NCBI GenBank assembly: GCA_009783055.1
Contig: WRHW01000009.1
Coordinates: forward strand, 1-60,903
DNA length: 60,903 bases
Source of the DNA: Holophagaceae bacterium
Lineage (GTDB): Bacteria > Acidobacteriota > Holophagae > Holophagales > Holophagaceae
Direction: 5' to 3'
The position numbers were made by a program, and so were the translations under genes. Below, one piece after another: positions 25,181 to 33,735 of this stretch. The notes beneath the pieces are model-generated. The model saw nothing but the letters and a program-made list of their open reading frames with translations. It was not told the origin of the DNA and made no database searches. Each line of letters begins with the position of its first letter. The first letter of the stretch is position 1.

Positions 25181-28100
25181 TTAGTTGCCGGCTTCGATAA
25201 TTGCAATTTCATTAGGCGAGAGGCCGTAGAGGGCATAGACCAGTTGGTCTATCGCCTTGTCGGAAGTAGCGATTTGAGTCACTAGGCTTTGGCACTCGCT
25301 TTTGCAGGCATCGAAATAATCCTCCCATTCGTCTTGCTCCGACAAGGACAGTTTGACTCCTTGTTTTATTAGCTCTGTCAAAAAAGTTTCGTTGAAATCT
25401 ATCTTTTCCAAGTACTCCATTGGGCCAGTTATTCTCAGGCCATCAAAATTCGCAAATAATCGGTTAAAAAAACGCCTGCGAATAGAATGTAAAGTAATAT
25501 TGCAAGAACGCATGGTGTCTGCCAAGTCAACAAATGGTTGTTGAGCAACCCTAGAGATTTTTTTTATTGGTATTTGTTTTAATTGGATTCCTTTGATTTT
25601 TGGAAAAATATCTTTATTGTCAGAAAACGATGATAGCCACCAATTTTTTATCAAAGATGAGCAGAGTATTGCCAATAGATACCCGTATGAAAAATTTTTC
25701 TCATTTGATAAAGCTATGCTGTACATCGTGTTTAATGTGGCAAGTCCGAAATCATCAAAAGCAAAGAGTGGCTCTGGTGCACCTATTTGTCTCACCACGA
25801 TTTTCTTTGAATGGTGGATTCCCATATCCCAAGAACCTCCTGCCTTAACTTCAGTCGGACAATTCTTAAAGAACAGGCTTGCTTCTTTTAAGTAATATCT
25901 TGCAATATCCCGCCCCGTGTAACAGCTTTCCCAATCGCTTCCACCGCTTGTTTCCCTGACGTAGATACTCTTGTCTTTTGTCTGCAACCCAAATGTTACG
26001 CTCGCAATACTCCCCAACGGGCAAGTATTTTCACTGTCAATCTGGAACGGAGTCTGAATAGTAAACGTTTTGGATTTGTTATTTTCCCATTGTGCTTGTG
26101 GAATCTCGTTTTGTAGCACAACGTTACCAACATTATCCATGCCGAAAATTTTTACATTATTTCCATCGAGGTGAGTTTTTTCCATTAGAATTATGCAGAC
26201 ATCAACACTTGCATCCCGAAATACTCCCTTAGGGCTCAATGACAAGCTAATGATTTTGTTTCCCAACAAGTAAGCCCGCAAATTCTCCATATTAGTATTC
26301 GTCAAATAAGTATTTGGGGTGATATAACAGAATTTACCATTTGGCTTCAATCGGCTAATTCCTCTTTCAAAAAACAAATGAAATAAATCAATTTTATAGC
26401 TTGCTACTTTGAAATTTTTATAGAAAAGTAACACATCCTCATCTGTATTTGAAGGCTGGCACAATACATACGGCGGGTTGCCAACTACCACGTCAAAACC
26501 ACCAGATTCCATGATCTCTGGAAATTCGCTTTGCCAGTCAAAAGCAAGCTCACCGGCAATATTGGGGTCGTCAATCAGGGAATTGCCACACTTGACATTG
26601 TCCTCCAGATAGGTCAGCTTTTCGTTTTTGTTGGCTGTCTTAAGCCAAAGAGATAGTTTTGTAATTTCCACTGATTCCCGGTTAATGTCTACTCCATAAA
26701 TATTATTTGCTAGTATATGTTTATCCCAGCGGAAGAGCGAAGGTCGCCCCCGTAGCCTAGCTAATTCGTTGTTTATGGTTTGCCCTTCGCTGTATAGATA
26801 ATCAAAGACTTCATTCAAAAATGCCCCGGAGCCACAGGCCGGGTCTAGCACTTTGATATTTGACATGGCCTTTTGGTACGCTTCCCATGCCGCTATGTGC
26901 AGGGCAAGGCTCTTTTTTTCGATAGCCTTTAGACTCTTTCTGCTCTGCTTGGGGTCGAGGGCTGTGTCAGGTATTTGGGGGAGTTCTGCAAAGCCTATCT
27001 CTTTTCGCCTGTCCGCCAGCCAGCCCCCTACCGCCTGTTCTACCATGTAGCGGGTGATGTGGGGCGGTGTATAGAAAATACCATCTCGCTTGCGCTTGGT
27101 GATTTTTCTTTCTGAGATGTTGCTGTCCTGAGATTGGTTTTTTAGCTCTTCCAGATCGCTTATTGATTGCTCAAATATTTTTCCCAAAATATTAACGCTA
27201 ATATCACTGTCAAAGTCATATTCACCGATTTTCCTGAGGTCGTGACACAAATCATCGCTGATCTTTAAGCTGTTTAGCACATTATCATCTGCAAATAACC
27301 CCCCGTTGTAGCCGGGGATGCTCAATTTAGGATTGCCCTCGTTGATGTAGCGAAACAGGCCCTTAAAGTTTTCCCAGATCGGCTGTGGGTTAAATGGATT
27401 GGCACTTTCAAAGGTCTGCACAAGGGTTTTGTCAGGCAACAGCCCCTTATCCTCTGCAAATGCAATAAAAAGAACTCGATCCAGGATTGTCTGGGCTACC
27501 CTGATTACTACTAGTTTGTCTATCCTGGGGTTATTGTCGCCCATCTTCTTTATCAGACGCATACGTAGTTCTCTGTAGTCCTTGTAGAGCTGGTCGGTAA
27601 TATCTTTTTCGGCCTGTTCACATTCCTTTAGCAGGGTATATGTTTTTTCGCCAAGTAGGTTTTCTGCTGACAGCAATGTAATAAATTTTGCATACTGCCC
27701 TGGCTCTGACATCTTTGTTAGGTCGAATAGTTCATATTCTTTACGGCCATAGCCAATTGCATAGAGTCTTATCACCTGAAAGTTAGACACAAGTACCCAC
27801 TTGGCCCCTTTTGCGTCCATTGCATATTCCCAGGCCTGGGTTACTGGGCTTTTGTTGCGTCCGTGCATAATTGCATCGAGATATTGGGTCTTTGCGCCTT
27901 TTAGCTCCATTGGGGCAATGATGCTGGCTGAATCTGGTGTGAAATGACCCAAAGCCACGTCAACGTTTCCGCTACCCACGGGTTGATTTTTGGCCACCGT
28001 CCAGTTTTTGCCTTCGCTACTGCCCACATAGCCCAAAACCTCGATCAGGATTCTCTGAATAAATTCGCCATCATTTTGGGTTTCTCTGTTGTAAACCCCT

Positions 28101-28204
28101 CGCTCCAGGTTTTTTGTCCATTTTTCCAAAATGGCGATATGGTGCTGATCGGCCTGTATGTGTTGGAGATGTCTTTCCAATACGCGTTGATGAAAAAGTG
28201 GCAT
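25181..28204 (-). CDS. Type IIG restriction-modification enzyme (nuclease-methylase fusion)
   Basis: This 1007-residue single-chain enzyme begins with a PD-(D/E)XK-like nuclease domain. In the strand pair NVDVAL and APMELKGAK, Asp82, Glu100 and Lys102 form the expected triad. A helical connector (residues 200-370) follows, then the N6-adenine methyltransferase core with KRKRDGIFYTPPHITRY, DPACGSG (about residue 453) and GNPPYV (about residue 575). The C-terminal specificity region (residues 600-960) differs from that of the downstream paralogue. The end reads LVYALYGLSPNEIAIIE. It is predicted to cut unmethylated DNA and methylate its site. The next gene starts four bases after its stop, so both are probably one transcript. 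Confidence 0.9.
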   Translation of the reverse strand: MPLFHQRVLERHLQHIQADQHHIAILEKWTKNLERGVYNRETQNDGEFIQRILIEVLGYVGSSEGKNWTVAKNQPVGSGNVDVALGHFTPDSASIIAPMELKGAKTQYLDAIMHGRNKSPVTQAWEYAMDAKGAKWVLVSNFQVIRLYAIGYGRKEYELFDLTKMSEPGQYAKFITLLSAENLLGEKTYTLLKECEQAEKDITDQLYKDYRELRMRLIKKMGDNNPRIDKLVVIRVAQTILDRVLFIAFAEDKGLLPDKTLVQTFESANPFNPQPIWENFKGLFRYINEGNPKLSIPGYNGGLFADDNVLNSLKISDDLCHDLRKIGEYDFDSDISVNILGKIFEQSISDLEELKNQSQDSNISERKITKRKRDGIFYTPPHITRYMVEQAVGGWLADRRKEIGFAELPQIPDTALDPKQSRKSLKAIEKKSLALHIAAWEAYQKAMSNIKVLDPACGSGAFLNEVFDYLYSEGQTINNELARLRGRPSLFRWDKHILANNIYGVDINRESVEITKLSLWLKTANKNEKLTYLEDNVKCGNSLIDDPNIAGELAFDWQSEFPEIMESGGFDVVVGNPPYVLCQPSNTDEDVLLFYKNFKVASYKIDLFHLFFERGISRLKPNGKFCYITPNTYLTNTNMENLRAYLLGNKIISLSLSPKGVFRDASVDVCIILMEKTHLDGNNVKIFGMDNVGNVVLQNEIPQAQWENNKSKTFTIQTPFQIDSENTCPLGSIASVTFGLQTKDKSIYVRETSGGSDWESCYTGRDIARYYLKEASLFFKNCPTEVKAGGSWDMGIHHSKKIVVRQIGAPEPLFAFDDFGLATLNTMYSIALSNEKNFSYGYLLAILCSSLIKNWWLSSFSDNKDIFPKIKGIQLKQIPIKKISRVAQQPFVDLADTMRSCNITLHSIRRRFFNRLFANFDGLRITGPMEYLEKIDFNETFLTELIKQGVKLSLSEQDEWEDYFDACKSECQSLVTQIATSDKAIDQLVYALYGLSPNEIAIIEAGN

Positions 28205-28532
28205 GAGCTATTTTAGCAAAGAGTTGAAGGATTATCGCTGTTATACTTTTTGCAGTCCTGCACAAACATCAGTAAATTTTAATCCCCTCCTCTGGTCTGA
28301 AATTTGCTCAAAAGGGTTTCAAAGGCGGCTGATGCCCAAAGTGCATGGGGTACAATTAGGGAGTCTGGGTTGTCATTCGGGGGAGTATCTAGCAAAGTTT
28401 ATCTGTGCCATAAGGCTTTTGTGTGACAAGGGGGCGACTCGAAATTGGAAAGCATCCAATCGAAAAGCTGTGACGTGATTTTGTCATACAGCCGAATATT
28501 TGTCAGTTTAGGTCTGGAATCGAAATAGCTAC
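28205..28532. other. Divergent intergenic region, no clear gene
   Basis: These 328 bases separate the minus-strand R-M operon from the plus-strand amidase gene and must carry both promoters. A 91-codon frame on the plus strand (28203-28478) has an unusual Cys-rich composition and no ribosome binding site or family resemblance, so I do not call it. No dispersed R1 or R2 repeat is present. TATAAC-like hexamers occur, but no convincing promoter pair could be fixed. Confidence 0.5.
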
Positions 28533-30188
28533 ATGGGAACCATCAACAATCTTGCAATCGGATTGATGCCTGCCGCAATTGTTTTTGCGTCAGTTGACCC
28601 GGAATTGGCTGAGGTAAAGGGAATGCTCCCTAATGGAAAAAGAGCTACGATTAGGTTGCAATTCAAAATGGGCGTGATTGTTGAGTCCAGAGACTTGCCA
28701 AAGTCTTTTATTGCAAAAACGGGCAACTTGCCTCAGTGGCTCCCCTTTGAAGACCTAACTGCCGAAGGCAAAAAATGGACATTAAAGGCTCTGTTCCCAG
28801 ATGATGTGTGGTCAAAAGATGAAATTAAACACAAAATCAGGTGGCCAAAGGTGGAATCCGTTTGGTTAATTAGCTCGCTGTTTGCAGGTCATGGCCAACA
28901 CTATGACAAGCTGATGAAGGCTAATCCCAATAACCCTGAGCAGTTAATAGAGGGCAATATCTGGCGAATTCCGACGGTAATGCTCTCGCAGGAATTGGGT
29001 GGCAGTGCTACTATCCCCGAAAAAAGTCAGGCTGAAGTAGAGATTGAAGACCTAGTAGCCTCTCTAAGGGCAATGCTAACTTACGCAAAAGATTCTCAGG
29101 GAGAATATGCCGGTTACAAGTTGCGTAAGGGCGAAGCACTCTATTCCAGCGTGGTGATGCGTTATACCGACTTGGTTGATGCAAAGGAGGTAAACCAACT
29201 AGCGGTTCGAATAGCAAAAAGAAGTAGCATTGTAGATGTGAGGTCGATCCAGCCGGGGCAACTCATTAAAATACCCCTTGATTGCCTTGCAGACCCATTT
29301 TTGCCAGAGGGTTCAAAAGGGCTTACTGAAAACCGCGAGATGGCAGAAGAAGTACGCAGAACGGTAAAAATCGAAGCTGGGCCACGCCTATCTGGAGTTC
29401 GTATAGTCCTCGACCCAGGTCACGGTGGCATTGACCCCGGAGCTATGGTAAACGGTGTATGGGAATCCGACTTTGTCTACGACATTACCATGCGAGTGCG
29501 CCGATTATTAGAGGCCAATACAGACGCGCAAATATTTACTACCCTGCGCTATCCAGGCATTGATTTTGGCATCAGGGAATTTATACCCAACATCACTAAA
29601 AATGCAGTGCTACAGACTACGCCTCCCAAGCCAAATGATGGCGAATCTTCTGCTAATACAAGCGTAAATTTGCGATGGGTGATGGCAAACAACTTTTTTA
29701 CAGCCACAAAATCAATAGACTTGAGAAAAACCATTTTTATTAGTTTCCATGCCGATAGTCGGCATCCATCTGCCAGGGGCACGATGGTATATGTTCCTGC
29801 ATCAAACTTAGTTCCAAGCAAGTTCTCCTGGGGTGGGGCGGGAACAAAGGTAGCAGAGCTAAAGTATGGGGCGAGCGTCAATTTTACACAGAGGCAAAAA
29901 GTTGTATCTGAGGCTCAGAGCCGCCTTTTTTCAGAAGGGCTGTTAAAAGAGCTACGCAGGATTGGCCTCCCCATCCATGAAAACCGTCCACTTCGCAACG
30001 TGATAAATCGATCAGGGAAATCATTTGTGCCAGCGGTAATCCGCACCAATGTAGCAACAACAAAGGTGCTGATAGAAGTTGTCAATCTTCAAAATGAAGA
30101 AGACGCACTACTACTTAAAAATGCTGACTATAGAGAGCAATTCGCGGAGGCAGTGGTCAAGTCCATCAGGACACATTTCAGAACGTGA
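28533..30188 (+). CDS. N-acetylmuramoyl-L-alanine amidase (Amidase_3)
   Basis: This is a 551-residue exported protein. The N-terminus (LAIGLMPAAIVFASVDPELA) is signal-like. A LysM-like segment is near residues 195-255 (YKLRKGEALYSSVVMRYTDL ... IQPGQLIKIP). The catalytic Amidase_3 domain covers residues 288-551: zinc ligands in VLDPGHGGIDPGAM (His about 296), Glu in WESDFVYDI and His in ISFHADSRH, and the catalytic Glu in LIEVVNLQN. It cleaves the MurNAc-L-Ala bond in peptidoglycan, in the periplasm, probably in cell separation. It is convergent with purE (13 bases apart). Confidence 0.88.
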   Translation: MGTINNLAIGLMPAAIVFASVDPELAEVKGMLPNGKRATIRLQFKMGVIVESRDLPKSFIAKTGNLPQWLPFEDLTAEGKKWTLKALFPDDVWSKDEIKHKIRWPKVESVWLISSLFAGHGQHYDKLMKANPNNPEQLIEGNIWRIPTVMLSQELGGSATIPEKSQAEVEIEDLVASLRAMLTYAKDSQGEYAGYKLRKGEALYSSVVMRYTDLVDAKEVNQLAVRIAKRSSIVDVRSIQPGQLIKIPLDCLADPFLPEGSKGLTENREMAEEVRRTVKIEAGPRLSGVRIVLDPGHGGIDPGAMVNGVWESDFVYDITMRVRRLLEANTDAQIFTTLRYPGIDFGIREFIPNITKNAVLQTTPPKPNDGESSANTSVNLRWVMANNFFTATKSIDLRKTIFISFHADSRHPSARGTMVYVPASNLVPSKFSWGGAGTKVAELKYGASVNFTQRQKVVSEAQSRLFSEGLLKELRRIGLPIHENRPLRNVINRSGKSFVPAVIRTNVATTKVLIEVVNLQNEEDALLLKNADYREQFAEAVVKSIRTHFRT

Positions 30189-30201
30189 TTGGTAGCAATG
30201 C

Positions 30202-30693
30202 CTATGGCTGAATGTCATCATCGGCCAAAGCCTTTTCTGTAGCCTGTTTTCTGTAGGCAAGATATTTATCACGAATGCCTGAGTCAGACAGCGCAAGTAT
30301 GGAAACGGCCAATAGTGCGGAATTTATAGCTCCAGGCTTGCCTATGGCCAGAGTTCCTACAGGAATTCCACTAGGCATTTGGACTGTACTCAATAGTGCA
30401 TCTAAGCCCTCTACCGCCCAGCCTTTCATTGGTACACCCAAAATGGGAAGATGGGTCTTACTAGCGCAAACTCCCGCCAAATGCGCCGCTCCGCCTGCCG
30501 CCGCAATTATTACTTTTATCCCTTTTGATTCGGCTCCGATGCAAAACTCTGCTACTTTATCTGGGGTTCTATGGGCACTAGCAACATGGGTTTCAAATGG
30601 TATGCCCAAATCCTTTAGCGTTTGAGCGCAGTTCTTCATTGTTTCCCAGTCAGACTTAGACCCCATCAAAATACCTACTAGAGGGTTAGACAT
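30202..30693 (-). CDS. purE: N5-carboxyaminoimidazole ribonucleotide mutase
   Basis: The 163-residue protein is class I PurE: VGILMGSKSDWETM at residues 6-19, SAHRTPD, AAAGGAAHLAGVCA and PILGVPMKGWAVEGLDALLSTVQMP in outline. It moves the carboxyl group from N5-CAIR to CAIR in purine synthesis, working with PurK. purK is not in the window. AAAGGA precedes the ATG at 30693. Confidence 0.95.
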   Translation of the reverse strand: MSNPLVGILMGSKSDWETMKNCAQTLKDLGIPFETHVASAHRTPDKVAEFCIGAESKGIKVIIAAAGGAAHLAGVCASKTHLPILGVPMKGWAVEGLDALLSTVQMPSGIPVGTLAIGKPGAINSALLAVSILALSDSGIRDKYLAYRKQATEKALADDDIQP

Positions 30694-30896
30694 GTTGTTC
30701 CTTTCGGGTGCAATAATCTATACTAGAAGGAGATCCCTTGAATGTCTACCTTTTCAAGAGGCATTAACTTTAAGCATCTAGCTACATAAACATGGAGATA
30801 AATAATTTTTGGCTTGACTTGTATGGCATTACCTATTAGTTTTTTTATTGGGGCAGTTTAGCCTCTAGTTATAACTTATCTCTTTTTGGAGTCCAC

Positions 30897-31178
30897 ATGC
30901 TATACTCACTGCTACTCGCTTCAGCTCTTTCGATTACTGGATGTGCTGAAAAACCTGCATCTGACAAGATAGAGACCACATACAGCCAAACTTATAGCAC
31001 CATCCTGCCAGTATCTGCAAGTTGTCTGATTGTCTGGACTGCCGAATTTTGCTACTATGCCGATGGCGATGGGTATGTGAGGGCAGGCAGTTATGAGGAG
31101 TTAGTGACCGAAATGGAATTGAAATGGGGACCTATGGCAGAATTCTTGATGAATCAATGTGAACAATTTTGTGTTTGA
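30897..31178 (+). CDS. Small lipoprotein of cassette 2
   Basis: The 93-residue protein starts MLYSLLLASALSITGC, a lipoprotein signal with the lipid-accepting Cys at residue 16. The mature part has four more Cys (ASCLIVW, EFCYY, NQCEQFC), which may form disulfides in the periplasm. A motif DGDGYVRAGSYEELV lines up with PDGTHTSVRGLENLV of the cassette 1 protein. TTTTTGGAG precedes the ATG. The stop is 12 bases before the large partner gene. Function is unknown. Confidence 0.65.
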   Translation: MLYSLLLASALSITGCAEKPASDKIETTYSQTYSTILPVSASCLIVWTAEFCYYADGDGYVRAGSYEELVTEMELKWGPMAEFLMNQCEQFCV

Positions 31179-31190
31179 GGTAAATCTGTT

Positions 31191-32411
31191 ATGCACCTGT
31201 CTAAAAACATTACCAAAATTGGCCTGTTCCTTTTGCTGTGCCAATTATTGGCGTTAGGCAGTTATATTTTTGCCCAACAAATCCCGGGACAATGGGTAGA
31301 TGACCTTTATTTAGTAAGCATAAATGATTCTACTGCACCTCCATCACTCCTTGTGGATGAAAACAATATCATCCGGAAGAAAATACTACCCTTGGTAAAT
31401 GCAGACGGATTTCCCATTTCCGGTGTGTACCTATCGGTATCTACGAATATGTGTTGGCATGAAGGTGCGCTATATACTCTAGCCTATGGCGGTGGGAAAT
31501 ATGAAACAAACAAAGACGGCACAAAGTTCAAACGCTGGACGTTAGCTAAGTGGGAAGATGAGAGTTGGCATCTGGTAGGCAGTTATAACACTGACATAAC
31601 TGAATCGCTAAAAATAATACCCTGTGATAATGGTCGCTTTATTGCTATTTCTAAATCAAATATGGGTACAGATTTAAATGGCAACTCCGGGCCTGACAGA
31701 ACCCCTTTTGTCCGAATGTCCATACCAGAGGGCAGTACCCAACTTAAAATATCTGCTCCTATAGCCCATAGAATGGGGGAAGATATCCCTCTTCCATCTC
31801 TGTTCCGTGCGGCATATCTCAGTAGGGTGATTATTGCAGGCAAATTTGCCGTGCTCCTAAGCAAGAGTACCGGACTTTACTGGATTTTTTCATTAGAAAC
31901 GGCCACCCTTAAGCATGCAGGTAAAATCTTTGGCAAAGCCACTCCCGAATGGGTAGTCAATAATGGCAACTCCACAGCTATTTTGTGTGCCAACCCAGAA
32001 AAGGATGGAACGGTACTTATTTCAGCTCAAGAGGAGGATGCCATCCTCTCACCTGATGCCGGCGATGCACAAAGAGAATTCAATAAAGCGAATTTTAACA
32101 AACCACCAGATTTGCAGAATAAATCAATTATTGATCTTATTACTGAAGCTGAACAAACGATCAAGGCGCGTGAAAAGGAGTTAAGAGATAAAAATCCATT
32201 TGCCGTATGGCATCGCATATATCCTGAAGTCGGAGAAATTGATAGAGATGTTTTTCCAGAGGGGGCCGCATTAATTAGGGAAGAGTCTGATATATGGCGA
32301 CCAATGCCTGATGGAACTGTAAAAATGGGAGTGCCTATTTTTACTTATATAGAACGTGAAAAGCCAAAACAAGAAAGTGAAAAAGATAGCTCGAATACAA
32401 CAAATAAATGA
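31191..32411 (+). CDS. Large secreted protein of cassette 2, unknown family
   Basis: This 406-residue protein with a signal peptide (IGLFLLLCQLLALGSYIFAQQ) is paralogous to the product of 17893-19242. Both begin the mature chain with a PGQWV..LY block and end with FRPMPDGTVKMG and a polar tail. This copy is about 40 residues shorter, mainly in the middle, where copy 1 has an extra segment around residues 190-240. The bases after the stop (TGATGTGACACTG) also match those after copy 1, so the duplicated unit reached past the gene end. A propeller-like surface or periplasmic role is inference. Confidence 0.75.
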   Translation: MHLSKNITKIGLFLLLCQLLALGSYIFAQQIPGQWVDDLYLVSINDSTAPPSLLVDENNIIRKKILPLVNADGFPISGVYLSVSTNMCWHEGALYTLAYGGGKYETNKDGTKFKRWTLAKWEDESWHLVGSYNTDITESLKIIPCDNGRFIAISKSNMGTDLNGNSGPDRTPFVRMSIPEGSTQLKISAPIAHRMGEDIPLPSLFRAAYLSRVIIAGKFAVLLSKSTGLYWIFSLETATLKHAGKIFGKATPEWVVNNGNSTAILCANPEKDGTVLISAQEEDAILSPDAGDAQREFNKANFNKPPDLQNKSIIDLITEAEQTIKAREKELRDKNPFAVWHRIYPEVGEIDRDVFPEGAALIREESDIWRPMPDGTVKMGVPIFTYIEREKPKQESEKDSSNTTNK

Positions 32412-32515
32412 TGTGACACTGTTGCCTCAAAGCAAGCTGAATTACCAGCAACTGATCGCTAACCACTATAAGTAGGTATGCCCACCATATCTAAAACTGC
32501 TATATCATAATGCTT

Positions 32516-33025
32516 ATGAGCTATGTTGCACCATGCCTGCTGGTAGCCAGCCCACTCTTGCTGGATCCACATTTCCTCCACTGTGTTGTTTTGATCATCG
32601 ATCACAGCGAAGCAGGGGCGATGGGGGTTGTCCTCAATAGGCCAGTCCCCCTTACGGTTGCCCAAATTTGCGAAGAGGGAGGCATGGAATATAACAGAGA
32701 TAACAACACTACGGCCTATTATGGGGGGCCAGTAGAGCCTGGCCGGGGGATAGTGCTAGTGCGTGGAGGTTTGCCCGAACCAGATGATACAGTGCTAGAT
32801 TTTACTGACTTTGTTAGTTTCAGAAGGGATTTGCTGGAGTCCCTAGCAAAAGACCCATCGGCAAACTTTCGCCTGTTCCTTGGTTATTCGGGATGGGGTG
32901 CTGGGCAACTCGAAAAAGAGCTAGAGCAGAAAGCTTGGATAAGAGTTGCCTTAAAACCAGAATTGCTATTATTAGAGGACCCCTCACCGCTGTGGCGGGA
33001 AACGATTCGAACCATTTTGGAATAA
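32516..33025 (+). CDS. yqgE: YqgE/AlgH family protein (UPF0301, DUF179)
   Basis: The start is ATG 32516 (MSYVAPCLLVASPLL); an ATG two codons earlier is also possible. The 169-residue protein follows the family closely: CLLVASPLLLDPHFLHCVVLIIDHSEAGAMGVVLNRP given in outline, YYGGPVEPGRGIVLVRG, and RLFLGYSGWGAGQLEKELEQKAWI. The family is widespread in diderm bacteria and has no agreed function. The next gene starts about 40 bases downstream in the same direction. Confidence 0.92.
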   Translation: MSYVAPCLLVASPLLLDPHFLHCVVLIIDHSEAGAMGVVLNRPVPLTVAQICEEGGMEYNRDNNTTAYYGGPVEPGRGIVLVRGGLPEPDDTVLDFTDFVSFRRDLLESLAKDPSANFRLFLGYSGWGAGQLEKELEQKAWIRVALKPELLLLEDPSPLWRETIRTILE

Positions 33026-33063
33026 CTATTTCCATATTATTTGCGAAAGTGCTAACTGAAAAA

Positions 33064-33684
33064 ATGCCTAACATATCACTCAATACATCATATTTATCGA
33101 CGGCTCTGACCCATTTACTCAGAGACAAAGAACTTGCTCCACTACTTAAAAAGGTTGGTCGGATCACCATAAATCAAAAACACCCGCCATCCCCTCTACA
33201 TTCGTTGGCAGAGTCTATTACCAGCCAGCAACTCAACGGAAGGGCGGCCACGGCAATTTTTGGCAGATTATTAGATCTGTTTAATGGTCGCCTGACTGCC
33301 GACAAGATATTGACAACACCCCAAGACAAACTGCGCTCTGTTGGCCTTTCCGCCGCAAAAACGACAGCCATTTACGACTTAGCAGAAAAGACAAAATCTA
33401 AAGTAGTACCAGGCTGGGCAACACTACAAAAAATGGATGATGAGGCCATAGTTCAACGTCTAACACAGGTTAGGGGTATTGGTCGATGGACTGTAGAAAT
33501 GCTACTCATTTTTAGCCTTGGCCGTACCGATATTTGGCCTGTAGACGACTTCGCCATTAAGAAGGCCTATGGATTGCACTTTGGAATCGCCGAACCAAAA
33601 CCTGCCGAAATGAAAGCAAGAGCCGAGTCTTGGCGGCCTTGGCGCTCGGTTGTTGCCAGATATTTATGGGAAAGTTTGGAATGA
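33064..33684 (+). CDS. AlkA-type DNA-3-methyladenine glycosylase
   Basis: The start is ATG 33064 (MPNISLNTSYLS); a GTG five codons earlier is possible. The 206-residue protein is a helix-hairpin-helix glycosylase. It has HSLAESITSQQLNGRAATAIFGRL, the hairpin RLTQVRGIGRWTVEMLLIF and the catalytic Asp in WPVDDFAIKKAYGL. The N-terminal TBP-like domain of E. coli AlkA is absent, as in the short bacterial MagIII/AlkA-like forms. It excises alkylated purines for base-excision repair. Confidence 0.88.
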   Translation: MPNISLNTSYLSTALTHLLRDKELAPLLKKVGRITINQKHPPSPLHSLAESITSQQLNGRAATAIFGRLLDLFNGRLTADKILTTPQDKLRSVGLSAAKTTAIYDLAEKTKSKVVPGWATLQKMDDEAIVQRLTQVRGIGRWTVEMLLIFSLGRTDIWPVDDFAIKKAYGLHFGIAEPKPAEMKARAESWRPWRSVVARYLWESLE

Positions 33685-33735
33685 GCACCCTGCGTAGCAA
33701 GGCTTGTTATAGTCACTAGTCGCTAAATGGCTATT

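Noticed and set aside
28203-28478. 91-codon plus-strand frame between the R-M operon and the amidase gene
   Set aside because: It has no ribosome binding site, no family resemblance and unusual Cys/Trp/Arg-rich composition, and it lies in a region that must hold two divergent promoters.
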